DNA of 64,000 nt from the NCBI GenBank assembly GCA_963971535.1, contig OZ020586.1, forward strand, positions 78,596,412-78,660,411, read 5' to 3'. The notes under the pieces are model-generated. The model worked only from the letters and a program-made list of their open reading frames with translations. It was not told the DNA's origin and did not search any database. The stretch is from Notolepis coatsorum. Its lineage: Eukaryota; Chordata; Actinopteri; Aulopiformes; Paralepididae. The position numbers and the translations under genes are program-made. Shown here piece after piece: positions 1-11,560 of this stretch; the stretch's first letter is position 1, and the number at the start of each line of letters is the position of its first letter.

Positions 1-608
1 CCCAGGGCGTGAGACCCCTCTACATATGTTCAGATCCATTCCGTCATCATCCCCCAGATATGAACGAGAATCCGTCGACAACCAAAACAGGCCGTCGGAA
101 GAGGAAAAACCTCCATCCCAGTTGCTTTATAAAAACGCCGTTTTAACCCCAAGCAACCAAGGCGTGCCAGTCAGTCGCCTGATTACAGAACACCCCGAGC
201 TAGCACTATGCGTGTGTCGGGACACAACCACATCAATGAACAGGCTATTTAGACCCGTCATTGAATCCCCAAGGCGCCCAGGGGAACGACAAGAGGGGTG
301 TGATACTTCCTAACTCCAACTCTTTTTAATAGAAAAGAAGGAAGCACCAACAGTATGTATCCCAGTCTACACAGCCAGGGGTAAATTTTTTTTACATTTT
401 TACATTCCACCACCCTCCCATAGAGAGGAGACGGAAATCCCCAGAGAGACTTCCCACGCGAGCTGTACAGATTGAAAAGAATATATTGCACCTTGAGCCA
501 TGTAAAAGTTTGGTTTTAGGGCTCTCCGGGGAGGAGGCACTGAACCCATACACACTCAATAATCTAATTGAATCGAATACACACACAATAGAGTAGGACT
601 CCTCCTTG
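1..608. other. Unassigned DNA, no clear gene
   Basis: I see no recognisable coding exon or complete repeat here. A minus-strand acceptor-like tract near 474-490 could lead into a further exon of the gene represented by the exon at 609-761, but the downstream frame soon meets stops. A 'ccagggcgtg' motif at the left edge recurs near 854, which may mark a dispersed repeat. Confidence 0.4.
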
Positions 609-761
609 AGGTTCCACTCACCTTATCAATCTGAGGAGGAGGCTCTGTACTCTGAGGAGGCTCCCTCACATGGAAGGAGAGTCCCAACTCACAGAAGGCC
701 CGAATAGGAGCTTCGTGAGGAGGAGCCCTGACTACCCCCCGAAACAGATCCATCATATGGA
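609..761 (-). CDS. Unassigned internal exon, 51 codons
   Basis: On the minus strand a pyrimidine-rich acceptor (tgtgctgttcag) precedes a 153-nt block with no stop in one frame. The block ends in ATTGATAAG followed by a strong donor, gtgagtgg. It starts and ends in phase 0. The peptide carries DLFRGVV, FCELGLSFHV and a proline-rich end, STEPPPQIDK. I do not recognise the family. Exon status rests only on splice signals and the open frame. A gene running leftward out of the window would fit the CG-containing stretch near 1.9-2.3 kb as its promoter, but that link is inference. Confidence 0.35.
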
Positions 762-3224
762 CCTGAACAGCACACGGAAGTCCTACCAACAGAGACGCGC
801 ACAGTGACGTACTCTATGGCGTGGGAATTTCTGCGGTGCACACGCCCAATATTCCAGGGCGTGGGACCAGGAAACTCCCCTCACCCTGTAACGACGTGCC
901 GAACCGCAACGTGACAGGAACTTTGAAGGACAGGTGGGTTTACCCCTGACCAACAGAAAAAAGGGGGAGGAAAGGTTACCAGTTCACCCCTTTACGACCC
1001 CACACCCATGATACGATGTAATGACAAAAAGACTATGATGCAGTCATAGTCAGCTCCATGAAGCGTCTAACAGCTTCACACAGCGCATGTGCTAACCTGC
1101 TATCTGATTTTTACTAAGGAAAAAACACAGAATAGAGAGGGCCCTCCAAGAGCCCCGGTACCAACTTACACATGTGCTTCTGTGGCCAGCCCAACCCAGT
1201 TGCAGGTCACACGACACACACAACCCATCATTCATCACCTACAAAAAATGGCAAAAAACACTCTACAGAGGAACGCCGTTTTTCATAATGAGAGAATACA
1301 TAATTCTCGATTAGTATCGGCCACAGGCCTTGCTAAGCACACACGAAAAGCGACCAAACAATCTTTTCTTTTAGGAAAATAAAGTTCCTCAAGCAGTTTT
1401 AGCACAACCTCAGCAACCAAGCTAAGGGTTACATCGTATCCCTACCACACAGTGACACAATATAGTGTAACAACATGTCTGAGAGGAGGATGAAGAAGTC
1501 CCCAGGGAACCGGGGGGAAACACAACCCTCCTACTTTACCCTTAATACGGCCAGTTAAACAGGTAAACCTGTTAATGTGTGAACACACTGTTCATTGTCA
1601 TTACAGGCTGAGAAAAGAACCATTCTTTACTCATATGTCACTAAGCATAGCTTTATAGGTTAGTTTAACCCCCTTAGTTGTGAGTACACAGTACATAAAC
1701 ACACAGGATGTTTCTCAACACAACAAACCAGATCATTTTCACATCTGTAACAAACAACCCGATTTGCATGGAGAAGCTAAATACCAGTGACAAAACAATT
1801 CACACATAACTCGCGTTGTATCCTAAATGTAGTGCAGCAACACTCGTTTTGGAAAACATCGTTATTTACAAAACATTTAGAAGGGAAAGCAAGAAGAAGT
1901 GTTCAAGGCCTGGTCAGGACCTTGCCTACCAGGAGCGCAGATCAGGCGATTTGCAGTCTCTAACAAGGCACCGAAGTAAACACAGCCTCCTGTGTTTGAC
2001 GACACGGGCAGCTCGCTGCTCCAACCCGCCACTACGGTGCTCCTTGTTGACGTAGTCCTCGCCGGCCTGGCTCAGGGCAGGTTCGACGAACATCCTCTGT
2101 CAAAGATGACGTCGTAGTCAAGAGTGTTAAAAAACATGTTACCGTCACAGCACGTTCAACAGTGTAGCATTAAGCTAACGGCCGCTCTCGGCCGAAAGCA
2201 GCAAGCTAACGTTTACCTAGCCTAGTGACACAACAGGCCTGGTAAACACAGCGAGCTAGCGCCGCAGCTAACAGCTGACTGGCTAACACAGTAGGCCACA
2301 ACAAGCACGCAAGCTAAGCAGCCACCACCTGAACTCGTACACAACGATACAACAAGTCACACTCCGACAGGCCGCCGTTCTGAAACCCTCCTCACTTTTT
2401 AAGAGAAAAGAGAAACAAGATGTTAACACAGTTTTACAACGGTGATTTTACCAACACCCGACGGAGCCAGCACAATTCCCAACTGGGCTGTAGCTGACTT
2501 GAACACAGATCTTCCGCTAACGAACATCCATGCCCATATTTCCTCGTGAGGGAATACTCTCATTTGTATATGAAAGATGGGGCCCCACGGTGACAGAGAA
2601 ACATCCACTCGTCCAAAAAACACAGGGATCACCAGTGTTATTGGTCGTGGCCCACTAGTTTAACTATAATGGGTTTCAGACCAAGGTCTTCCGCCGTTGC
2701 CTAAGAGGCTGAACAAAAGACCTTAATCTGGGGCCGGTGTTCGTAAACATTGTCAGCTAGCCCCCATAGCACTAACAGACAAGTGGAGCTCGCAAGCAAA
2801 AGATTACTCACCCAACCTGGAACCCACCGCTTCTCACAACAGCGGCACGTCCTACAGTCCAGCTGTGCTTTTACCGCAACCAGCCACAGCAAGGACTGTA
2901 GTTGGAAGGCATGTAGCGGCGCAAACTCCCAATACGAAAACCGGTGGAGGTAGAATGATCATCATCTTCCAGACACTCCAGTACGAAGACAATATCGCCG
3001 TATTTTCTCGAATATAGTGAGAGAGAAAATAAAGATATGATGTCAACGTATCTCTTGTTTTCCAACTCTTCTCCTACTATCACATTCACGTCAAGTGGGG
3101 ATCTACCGAGGCACTTCCTTGTGGTGAAAGCGAGAAGGAGGAGAGCAGGTGACCACACAGTCACAGTACTAGGGAGAACAAAACACATATTGGATCATAA
3201 ATCACTGTACATTCTATATTGCTC
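762..3224. other. Mostly unique DNA with a promoter-like CG-containing stretch
   Basis: No transposon ends or family-level coding matches were recognised. Around 1,900-2,350 the sequence has more CG dinucleotides than its neighbours and repeated 'gctaacg/gctagc' words, as in some vertebrate 5' regions. A minus-strand ATG near 2,094 opens a short frame reaching a possible donor near 1,925. No function can be assigned. Confidence 0.3.
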
Positions 3225-3480
3225 ACTATACCATATCTGAACTACTGTGTGGAGATTTGGGATAACACTTATAAAAGTAACTTAAAACCATTATGCACAC
3301 TACAAAGAAAGAGCAATTAGGATTATCAATAAGGTAGGATATCTGGAACACACAAACACAGTTTTTAAAATCACATGCCATGAAACTCAGTGGCCTGGCT
3401 GAATTTAAGACTGCACAAATCATGTTTAGAGCACGAAACAATTCACTCCTGGGTAACATCCAAAACATTTTCTGTGATAG
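3225..3480 (+). mobile_element. LINE fragment (jockey/L2-like RT C-terminus, decayed)
   Basis: With frameshifts tolerated, the plus strand reads YCVEIWGNTY, then LQRKAIRIINKVGYLEHTN, then LAEFKTAQIMFRARNNSLLG and NIQNIFCDREGGYN. These are the conserved C-terminal blocks of jockey-superfamily non-LTR reverse transcriptases common in fish (reference from memory). Stops and frame changes break it, so it is a dead 5'-truncated copy. Confidence 0.7.
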
Positions 3481-3889
3481 AGAGGGGGGTTACAATCATT
3501 TTCAGAAATCTCGTACATGCCCAAGTAAATGGAAGATTGCTCCACTTCTACAAGGTCAATTTGCATGTTCTTGGTATCTAGGAACATCTATGGACCTTGG
3601 GGAATGTATTCCCATTGTCAGATATTGTGTCTGTTACTAGGCTTGAGTAAATTGTGATGAAACAAAGGAGAATATAAATTATGATTTCTTTTGCATCTTT
3701 GCCGGTGAATGACACCATGCTAACATTGAGGTTCTTCTGATTCCACTTGCTGAGCTCATTCAGCACCTTCTTGAGATAAAGTGTACAAAATATCTAAGTA
3801 AATGAATAAAGGGAAGATGATTAAACAGAAGGATTTGTAGATACAGTATAATCCATTTGAATTATACATTCAAAATTGAATTATGAACT
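3481..3889. other. AT-rich spacer, nothing recognised
   Basis: Short non-overlapping ORFs only. No splice-flanked exon, repeat terminus or RNA gene was recognised. Confidence 0.4.
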
Positions 3890-4246
3890 ATAAATTACCT
3901 TATTATGACCAAGTCATACATCTATAGATAGGGACAAAGCTCTTCCTTCCAATGGCAGTGTTACATCTGGATTTAGTCATTTCCTCACGGTTTTACAATA
4001 AAAGAGAGATCGAATTTGCATTATTCAGATAAATTCTTATTTTCGGACAATCTTAAAAACACTGTTAAACAAACGTAGTGCTGAAAATATACACTTTGAC
4101 TGTTGTTTTGATAGGGTTAGGGTCTTTACTCTTGGCTACATTTGAAAAGGAAACAACATTAATTAATACGGCCTATAATGATCAATTTATGATAAAACAG
4201 CAGGGTCCCCAGGGGGGACCTTACAGTTTAAAGCGTTAAGAGGGGA
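3890..4246 (+). repeat. Dispersed repeat E, copy 1
   Basis: The sequence from 'ttattatgaccaa' to 'gggggaccttacag' is repeated at 5,460-5,690 and, for its last ~80 bases, at 6,375-6,460. Shared blocks include 'gtcatacatctat', 'tttccaatggcag', 'atatacactttgact' and 'gatagggtta'. The class is unknown. The right end holds a 'ggggtcc...ggggggacc' near-palindrome. Confidence 0.6.
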
Positions 4247-4675
4247 GTCTAACTTCAAGAAACAGGCTGTTCATTCAACAATAAAGAGTATTAAAACAAA
4301 GCAAAAATATAATTACTTAAAAAAACATATAAAAGGATTTTATTTCAGAGGTATATGGATGAGGAGGCGTTGTGTTGAACACTTGAGCCATGGCGTCCCT
4401 GTCCAGGGGCTAGTGCTCGGCGGGATTATCATTAGCCTCATTACTGATATTTTCTTTTCATAATATTTTCTTTTTATAGTGTGGAAATTTGGGTTGTATG
4501 AACATTTGTTAATATGAGTTGCATAAGATAATAGAGTGTGAAGGGGGTAGGAATACATAAGTTTACACTTCATCCTACTCCTTTTCGAACATTACTATTT
4601 TGCTTGTTTGTTTGTTTTTTAGTATTACTTTATTGTTTTATAATTTTTTTTAAATGTATTTAATTTTTTTTAAAT

Positions 4676-4746
4676 TTATGTTCCATTGTCGGACAAGATG
4701 AGTGTTTTGTAGAAGCTAGCTTGGCACAAATTAATGGAAACCAGTT
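4676..4746. mobile_element. Fragment of fold-back MITE family B
   Basis: 'ccattgtcggacaagatgag' followed by 'tgttttgtagaagctagctt' and 'ggcacaaattaatggaa' matches the left arm of the copy near 10,720. It breaks off close to the long-TIR MITE that follows. Confidence 0.6.
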
Positions 4747-4792
4747 GCGGACTGGGACCATAATTCCTACCGGGAGTTTGACAGGCCAGGCC

Positions 4793-5292
4793 AGGCCGCC
4801 TATATATTAATGCCAGCCCAAGAGTGGCTTCCGCATTTCTCTGATTGGCCGCGACGCCCCACGTGACAACGCCTAGCACCGCCCCGCGGCAGAGGCAGAG
4901 CGGCAGAGGTGCATAGGTTGCCGCGGCATTATGCATTCGTAATCCCCCCTGTTTTAACATCGACGGTTAGCTCAACTCGTTCCTCAGCTTGCTGTGGAGC
5001 CTGCGGTCAGTTGGTGACAAGTTTGAATCACTTAAATTATTATTATTTTTTTTTTACGTTTAATTAATTTATCATCTCTCTATATAAACGTAACTAGCGT
5101 CTGTCTTTCTTTCGCCGGTTAAGTTTAGGCATTCTTAGAGTTTGTCGCAGAGCATGGCAATAGAATGCCTGTCTTTCTTTCGCCGGAGAAGCAGCCTATT
5201 TCCGCTCTGCCGCGCGCCGCGGTCACATGGGCGTCGTGGCCAATCAGAGAAACGCGAAGCACTCTTGGGCTGGCATTAATATAGACGCGGCC
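4793..5292. mobile_element. Long-TIR MITE A, copy 1 (~500 bp)
   Basis: The two ends are inverted copies of each other. Left: 'tattaatgccagcccaagag' then 'tctctgattggccgcgacgc'. Right, inverted: 'tattaatgccagcccaagag' then 'tctctgattggccacgacgc'. The terminal inverted repeats exceed 80 bp. There is no coding frame between them, so it is non-autonomous. The same element lies in opposite orientation at 38,915-39,558. Short GGCC-rich repeats at both edges blur the target duplication. Confidence 0.8.
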
Positions 5293-5454
5293 AGGCCAAC
5301 AGAATATAATCATAGCCACGGAACGCATTTATAACGGGATGCTGAGGGGGGGGAAATAAAACGAAAAGGGAGGGGGGGGGGCGCAAATTAACGAGCAGAA
5401 ATGACTTGACTGTTAAGTTTGCTGATTTAATTATAAATTCATATTTGACCTTGA

Positions 5455-6462
5455 ACTTGACCGTGACCTTATTATGGCCAAATCATACATCTATGGATAG
5501 GGAAAATGCTCCTCTTTCCAATGGCAGGGTTGAATCCGGATTTAGTCATTTCCTTGCGGTTTTTACGATAATTAGCATTTTCCGATAAATTCGTATTTCC
5601 GATAAATCGTATAAAACATCGGTAAAATGAAAATATACACTTTGACTACTGTTTTTGATAGGGTTATGGTCTTTACTCTTTGCTACAAAAAAATAATATT
5701 TAAAAACATTAACCTCTTAACATCGAAGGGCCCACATGTGGATGATTCTTTGTCGACCTCTAGTGGCTCGGTGTGCATTTCTTTTAATACAATATATAGA
5801 TCAAGTCAAGTCAAGAGTTTTATTTGTCACGGCATACAAGTATACAATGAAATGCGGGTGGTCTTGCCCGCAACGATGTGCAATACAGTGGTACAACATA
5901 TAATAGAATCCAATAAAAAACAACATTGTGCAATAAACAGGTAACAGGTAACATGGTGGGACATCTCGGTATCTGTACATAGTTATTTACAGAGCATATA
6001 GGACATGCTAGGAAGCTTTGGTAGTGCAATACACTGTTACTGTTGTTATACTAATTTAAAGTGGCCTTTCCTTTTTGGCCATAAGTGTGGGTGTGTGCGT
6101 CATGAGTGTGTGCCTGCTCATGTTAAAGTGTTAAAGCGCGCACAGCGTAGATAGGATTAAAGCCCTATTTGTTGCCTGTCGATTTCCCTTTCAGGTGACA
6201 AAATCCGTTCAGCGGTTCTCGAGTTACATGCCGATATGTGAGGCGTGCCCCAAAGTACGCAAAAGTACACATTACCACACCCGACTCCCGGGGCTCTAGT
6301 TCCGTCAATCATTTGGCGATCTCGAAAATCCTTGCACAGGGTTGTAGCCAATGAGTGTGGCTTTTCAATGATACGATAATTGGGGATCTAATACGGTCTC
6401 TATTGATCGATTTATGATAAAGAAAAGCAGGGGGTCCTATAGGGGGACCTTAAGGCTTAAAC
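5455..6462 (+). repeat. Dispersed repeat E, copy 2, split by an insertion
   Basis: The first part (5,460-5,690) and last part (6,375-6,460) match copy 1 at 3,890-4,246 in order. The intervening ~680 bp includes a minus-strand LINE tail (5,800-6,040). Copy 1 lacks that interval, so copy 2 was interrupted after it arose. Confidence 0.55.
5800..6040 (-). mobile_element. LINE 3' tail (L2/Rex-like)
   Basis: 'caagtcaagtcaagagtttt' followed by 'atttgtcac' is the reverse complement of the usual fish L2/Rex 3' end (gtgacaaataaaa...cttgacttg). The same kind of tail ends the LINE at 40,330 on the plus strand. Only the 3' end remains. Confidence 0.6.
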
Positions 6463-7020
6463 GACTACCTTAGATGCGCCTCGCTGCATGCATCCGATCC
6501 CACATCTCCAACTCCAAATGTGGCCTACAGAGCCGCCGTGTGTTACGACAACTAAGAACACGTTAAACCAACAGATACAGGTGATTAGTTCCTAGTACCT
6601 GACGTAGTGACTTTACAATGTTTACAATGTTTCTTACATGTTGCTGTTTTATTTTAAATGTTTATCTTTTTATTTGTGTCTCAATTGAAATAAACGAATG
6701 AATGAATTAAATTAATTTGTTTTTGGATAACTTTATTTATTCTTGGGTAGGAATGCTAATATGATTACGTTACATGTTACCTATTTGTTCACTATAATAG
6801 AATTCAACATTGCCTACATAACTGCAAGTATAACAGGTTAAAAGTAAAAACAAAAACAAAACATGCAACTGTAGAAAAGCTTCAAATCAGCTTCATATTA
6901 GTGTGTGAACTCTGTGGAAAGGTGATGGGCAAATCCTTTACTCTCTTTTAAAACTCTGAACAAAAAAAAACAAACATCTGGAATTTACTATTCAATGCGC
7001 AGAAATAAGAAAAAAGTTAA
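6463..7020. other. AT-rich spacer before the repeat gene
   Basis: No exon or transposon end was recognised. 'gttcaattacag' near 7,030 is a possible splice acceptor for the repeat-coding region that follows. Confidence 0.35.
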
Positions 7021-7077
7021 ATTGTAATTAGTTCAATTACAGCAACCAACACTGTCTATAGCTAATTTCACTGTTCA

Positions 7078-8476
7078 TTGCTTTCAATCTGGCTCCCAGG
7101 CCGAGCAGCAGCCAAGCTACCAGGGCACGTAGCAACATGGCTCCCAGGCCAAGCAGCAGCCAAGCTACCATCCCAGCTCCCAGGCGCAGCAGCCAAGCTA
7201 CCAGCCCAGCTCCCAGACAGAGCAGCAGCCAAGCTACCAGGCCAGCCCCCAGGCCAAGAAGCAGCCGAGCTACCAGCTCAGCTCCCAGGCCGAGCAGCAC
7301 CCAGGCTACCAGCTCAGCTCCCAGGCCGAGCAGCAACAGGGATACCAGCCCAACTCCCAGGCCGAGCAGCAAGAGGGATACCAGCCCAGCTCCCAGACGC
7401 AGCAGCTAAGCTACCAGCCCAGCCCCCAGGCCAAGCAACATCCAAGCTACCAGCCCAGCCCCCAGGCCAAGCAACATCCAAGCTACCAGCCCAGCTCCCA
7501 GGCCAAGCAGCAGCCAAGCTACCATCCCAGCTCCCAGACCGAGGAGCAGCCAAGCTACCAGCCCAGCTCCCAGGCCAAGCAGCAGCCAAGCTACCAGGGC
7601 ACGCAGCAACAGGGCAACCAGCCAAGCTTTCAATCTGGCTCCCAGGCCGAGCAGCAACCAAGCTACCAGGGCACGGAGCAACATGACTCCCAGGCCAAGC
7701 AACAACCAAGCTACCAGCCCAGCTCCCTGGCCAAAGCAGCAGCTAAGCTACCAGCCCGGCTCCCAGGCCAAGCAGCAGCCCAGCTACCATCCCAGCTCCC
7801 AGGCCAAGCAGCAGCCAAGCTACCATCCCAGCTCCCAGGCCAAGCAGCAGCCCAGCTACCATCCCAGCTCCGAGGTGCAGCAGCCAAGCTACCAGCCCGG
7901 CTACCAGGCCAAGCGGCAACCAAGCTACCAGCCCAGCTCCCAGGCCGAGCAGCAGCCAAGCTACCAGCCCAGCTCCCAGGCCGAGCAGCAGCCAAGCTAC
8001 CAGCCCAGCTCCCTGGCCAAGCAGCAGCCAAGCTACCAGCCCAGCTCCCAGGCCAATCGGCAGCCAAGCTACCAGGGCACGCAGCAACAGGGCAACCAGC
8101 CAAGCTTTCAATCTGGCTCCCAGGCCGAGCAGCAGCCAAGCTACCAGGGCACGTAGCAACATGGCTCCCAGGCCAAGCAGCAGCCAAGCTACCATCCCAG
8201 CTCCCAGGCGCAGCAGCCAAGCTACCAGCCCAGCTCCCAGACAGAGCAGCAGCCAAGCTACCAGCCCAGCTCCCAGGCCAAGCAACACCCAAGCAGCAGC
8301 CCAGCTCCCAGACCAAGCAGCAGCCAAGCTACCAGGGCACGCAGCAGCTAAGCTACCAGCCCAGCTCCCAAGCCAAGCAGCAGCCAAGCTACCAGGGCAC
8401 GCAGCAACAGGTCAACCAGCCAAGCTTTCAATCTGGCTCCCAGGCCGAGCAGCAGCCAAGCTACCAGGGCACGTAG
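7078..8476 (+). repeat. Degenerate 36-bp coding-type tandem array
   Basis: Tandem copies of a 36-bp unit (protein form QPSSQAKQQPSY) are mixed with a second block, GTQQQGNQPSFQSGSQAEQQ. In the SYQ frame this part is broken. TAG replaces CAG at 7,130, 8,154 and 8,474, each time in the same GGCACG(T)AGCAACATGG context, and indels near 7,735 and 8,290 shift the frame. The unit is low in stops in all six frames, so long ORFs appear on both strands; these are artefacts. It looks like a decayed or non-coding extension of the coding exon that follows. Confidence 0.75.
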
Positions 8477-9351
8477 CAACATGGCTCCCAGGCCAAGCAG
8501 CAGCCAAGCTACCATCCCAGCTCCCAGGCGCAGCAGCCAAGCTACCATCCCAGCTCCCAGGCGCAGCAGCCAAGCTACCAGCCCAGCTCCCAGGCCAAGC
8601 AGCAGCCAAGCTACCAGCCCAGTTCCCAGACCGAGGAGCAGCCAAGCTCCCAGACGCAGCAGCCAAGCTACCAGCCCAGCTCCCAGGCCGAGCAGCAGCC
8701 AAGCTACCAGGGCATGCAGCAACATGGCTCCCAGGCCGAGCATCAGCCCAGCTACCAGCCCAGCTCCCAGACCGAGCAGCACCCAAGCTACCAGGCCGAG
8801 CAGCAGCAGCCAAGCTACAAGGGCACGCAGCAACATGGCTCCCATGCCGAGCAGCAGGAGAGCTACCAGCTCAGCTCCCAGGCCAAGCAACACCCAAGCT
8901 ACCAGCCCAGCTCCCAGGCCAAGCAGCAGCCAAGCTACCAGGTCACGCAGCAACATGGCTCCCAGGCCGAGCAGCAGGCAAGCTACCAGCCCAGCTCCCA
9001 GGCCAAGCAACACCCAAGCTACCTGGGCACACAGCAACAAGGCTCTCAGGCTAAGGAGCAGACGCAGTCTAGCTACCAGCATCCAGGTTCCTCCAGCTTC
9101 TATGGTTCTTATCCCGTATCTACCAAGACTGGAGATGCAGCTAGTAACAAGGATGCAGATGGGTGAGTTTATCTTGGCCTTCACTCTGGAATGTCTAGGG
9201 TCACTGCTAAGATTAATGGTACAATGACTGCCTTAGTTGCTAGAGTTATGTCTCATTCCCTCTTTGACTCCACAGCTATGGAAGGCCTAAAGGAGTTGGC
9301 AATGATTCTCACCAGCCAGGGCATGGATATGACTCCACCAGCAGGGACTAA
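8477..9351 (+). CDS. 3' end of a Q/S/P-rich repeat protein gene, two exons
   Basis: I do not recognise the protein. Exon 1 is open from the TAG at 8,474 to 9,162 (GATGG, donor gtgagttt). It codes about 17 imperfect 12-residue repeats of the type QPSSQAKQQPSY, then a non-repeat tail, SSFYGSYPVSTKTG. The intron is 113 bp with acceptor tttgactccacag. Exon 2 (9,276-9,351) continues in frame as GYGRPKGVGNDSHQPGHGY and ends at TAA (9,349-9,351). A further small intron may lie in the 3' UTR (gtgtgt at 9,361; acceptor tctcatttcag before 9,462). 'aataaaatgg' near 9,520 is a likely poly(A) signal. No start codon, signal peptide or upstream exon is certain; ATG 8,714 is only an internal methionine. The composition suggests a structural or low-complexity protein, but that is inference. 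Confidence 0.55.
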
Positions 9352-9517
9352 GGGTAGAAGGTGTGTTTTACTCAGAATTGCCAGCAGACTAACTGCTTCA
9401 AATGTTCTGCATGCAGATTCCATTGAGCGGTTTTGACTGAAACATTGTATTTCTCATTTCAGATGCTATAACTAGATGATGAGCCTTGGTGAATTTCAAT
9501 CTTGTGTGGCGTCAACA

Positions 9518-9528
9518 AAAATAAAATG
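9518..9528 (+). terminator. Probable polyadenylation signal
   Basis: 'aaaataaaatg' lies ~170 bp after the stop codon of the Q/S/P-rich gene, the usual position for a vertebrate AATAAA signal. Confidence 0.5.
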
Positions 9529-9708
9529 GAACTTTTACCCAACTTCTTGGTTTTGACTTAATGATTTGACCACAGGATTTTGTAGCCAAATGTCTTCTCC
9601 AACATTTCAGACTCAACTTGTAGGGGAAATGTACCAATTTCTGTGTACTGCCACCTGGCTCTGATTTTACTGCGGAATCACTCTTCCTTCACCTTGTCTA
9701 GTTATACT

Positions 9709-10091
9709 CTTACCATTAGGGGACTAAATGGTCCTCTTAAAAAATGCCATAAAAATATTAGGTTGAAATAATTTCCCACTTTTTTTTTTTTTTTTTTTTT
9801 TTTAACTTCAGCCCTGATCATATACTACCAATATTCATTTGTAAGGCCCAAATTAAATTTACATCAACTTCAGAGGCCAGAATGTGGGACCTATAAACAC
9901 ATTTACTTTCCAATAGCATTGTGAGGCTGAACAACGGGACCCATTATGTAAATGTGCTCAAACATTTACAGATTTTTTTTTTCAATAACACATATTTGTA
10001 TGGATCTTTTTTTTTAGTGTGGTCGGGGCCGCATTTTTATAACGGATTTATTAAGTTTTTGAAGAGGACTATTTAGTCCCCTAATGGTAAG
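9709..10091. mobile_element. TIR MITE (~380 bp)
   Basis: The left end 'cttaccattaggggactaaa' is matched by the inverted right end 'tttagtcccctaatggtaag', extending inward through 'tggtcctctt'. The interior is AT-rich with a 23-bp poly-T run and no coding frame. No clear target duplication was found, so the superfamily is undetermined. Confidence 0.75.
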
Positions 10092-10686
10092 TAACTAAAA
10101 TACATCTTTGCCACATATATTGGCTACAAACATAACCACTGCAAGTTATCAAAAAATAAGAATCTCAAAGGACCATTTGGTGGCGGTAATGACGGTAATG
10201 ACAATCTCATGAGGTAGCGGTGTTTTCTAGAAAATGTCATTTGGGTCTAATGGTGTGGTAGATGGGAACACTTTGGCGCTATTGTGTAGAGGGGAAGTTG
10301 CGCATTCTAGCTTTAATTTTGTAACATGGCTTGAGTTTAGTGCAGTTTATTGCAACTAAATTAATGTATACAGTAGATCACTTGGGACTCTAGGTATCTT
10401 GTCGCTAGCTTTTATGGAAAATAACTTCTGAAGTTGTTTATGGTTACCTAACTGACTGAAATTACATGTGTACATTTGAATTTGTGTACTGCATGTTGGT
10501 GATGGAGTGTTTACCTTTGAATGCAAAATATAAGTGGGTTAGAGAAGTGAGAAATTTAAGATCCAGAGGACTACAAGAGTACTCTGAAGATGTACATTAA
10601 AAGATGCCATGTTTGGCTATTGTGAAACTGGTTTTAAACATTTTAATCAAACCCCTTGCCAGTTGAGATAAAAAAAATATATAAAG
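10092..10686. other. Spacer, nothing recognised
   Basis: AT-rich, without exon-like blocks or repeat ends that I could match elsewhere in the window. Confidence 0.35.
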
Positions 10687-10895
10687 GAGGAACACTCCAT
10701 TATGGGAAATGCAGATTTCTCCATTGTCAGACAAGATGAGTGTTCTGTAGAAGCTAGCTTGGCACAAATGAATGGAAACAGACCACTAACGGGACTAGCT
10801 GGTCCGTATCGGTTCATTTGTACTAGACTAGCTTGCAGCCAGATGGCTTTCTACTATCGGACTCTGGAGTATTTCCCATAATGTTTGTGTTTAAG
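10687..10895. mobile_element. Fold-back MITE family B
   Basis: The arms 'gaacactccattatgggaaa' and 'tttcccataatg' are inverted. Inner arms 'gctagcttggcacaaatgaa' and 'ttcatttgtactagactagc' pair as a hairpin. The same architecture recurs at 12,187, 22,556, 36,437 and 51,625. Confidence 0.7.
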
Positions 10896-10923
10896 GAGAT
10901 ATCTGGTACTGCAAACATGGATG

Positions 10924-11105
10924 CTTAATCCTTTCACTGCCACACGACAGAAGGTTAACCCTTTACTATCACACAACCGACGGCAATGCATCCGCGGAGC
11001 TAATGATGGAGCATCGCCGTCGGTTGTGTGATAGTAAAGGGCTAACCTTCTGTATTGCCACAGTGAAAGGGTTAACCGGCTGTCGTGTGGCAGTGAAAGG
11101 GTTAA
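10924..11105. mobile_element. TTAA-bounded palindromic MITE (piggyBac-type ends)
   Basis: The outer ends are 'ttaatcctttcactgccaca' and the inverted 'tgtggcagtgaaagggttaa'. Inside is a second palindrome pairing 'actatcacacaaccgacggc' with 'gccgtcggttgtgtgatagt'. TTAA at both edges followed by CC(C/T)TTTCACTGCC matches piggyBac-superfamily ends. There is no transposase. Confidence 0.65.
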
Positions 11106-11560
11106 GACGAGCCTTCTCTCGATGTTGTGAAACTCTTACATGCAGTGTTTTAGTGCAGAGCCTGCAACTTACCAAGCTCTTACATCATGTCATTAGAACT
11201 GTACGTCATCGTCATGAATCCAAACAATAATTTTGAGGCAATGTGAACCAAACCTAAGTCTATAAGATACTATGTATAGTAAATACGTAAACAAAATGGA
11301 AGTGTAAATGTTCAGGTTGTCAAGTTTTAAACAGTTCCAGGGAGATGGGTATAGTTTTTCTCAAGCACAATTGTTCACTTATGAAAACAATCTCTTCACT
11401 TTCTCAAGATTTTCAAAGCTATATGGTAAAATGCTTGAATCTAATCGTCAAACGGAAAGAGCTCTTTGGGGTCTGTTTGATGGCATTACTAGTCTACACT
11501 GTAGTTTCCTCATTTAACTTTTCCATCAAGCTAACTGAAGAGACCCAAGTTGATCGCCGA
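11106..11560. other. Spacer, nothing certain
   Basis: Short open frames only, without splice signals that link them. It borders the piggyBac-like relic that follows and may include its diverged left part. Confidence 0.3.

Noticed and set aside
7037-9184. Long ORFs on the minus strand and in alternate plus frames (up to 297 codons)
   Set aside because: The 36-bp unit is poor in stops in all frames, so the repeat stays open everywhere. Only the SYQ frame links to a splice donor and second exon.
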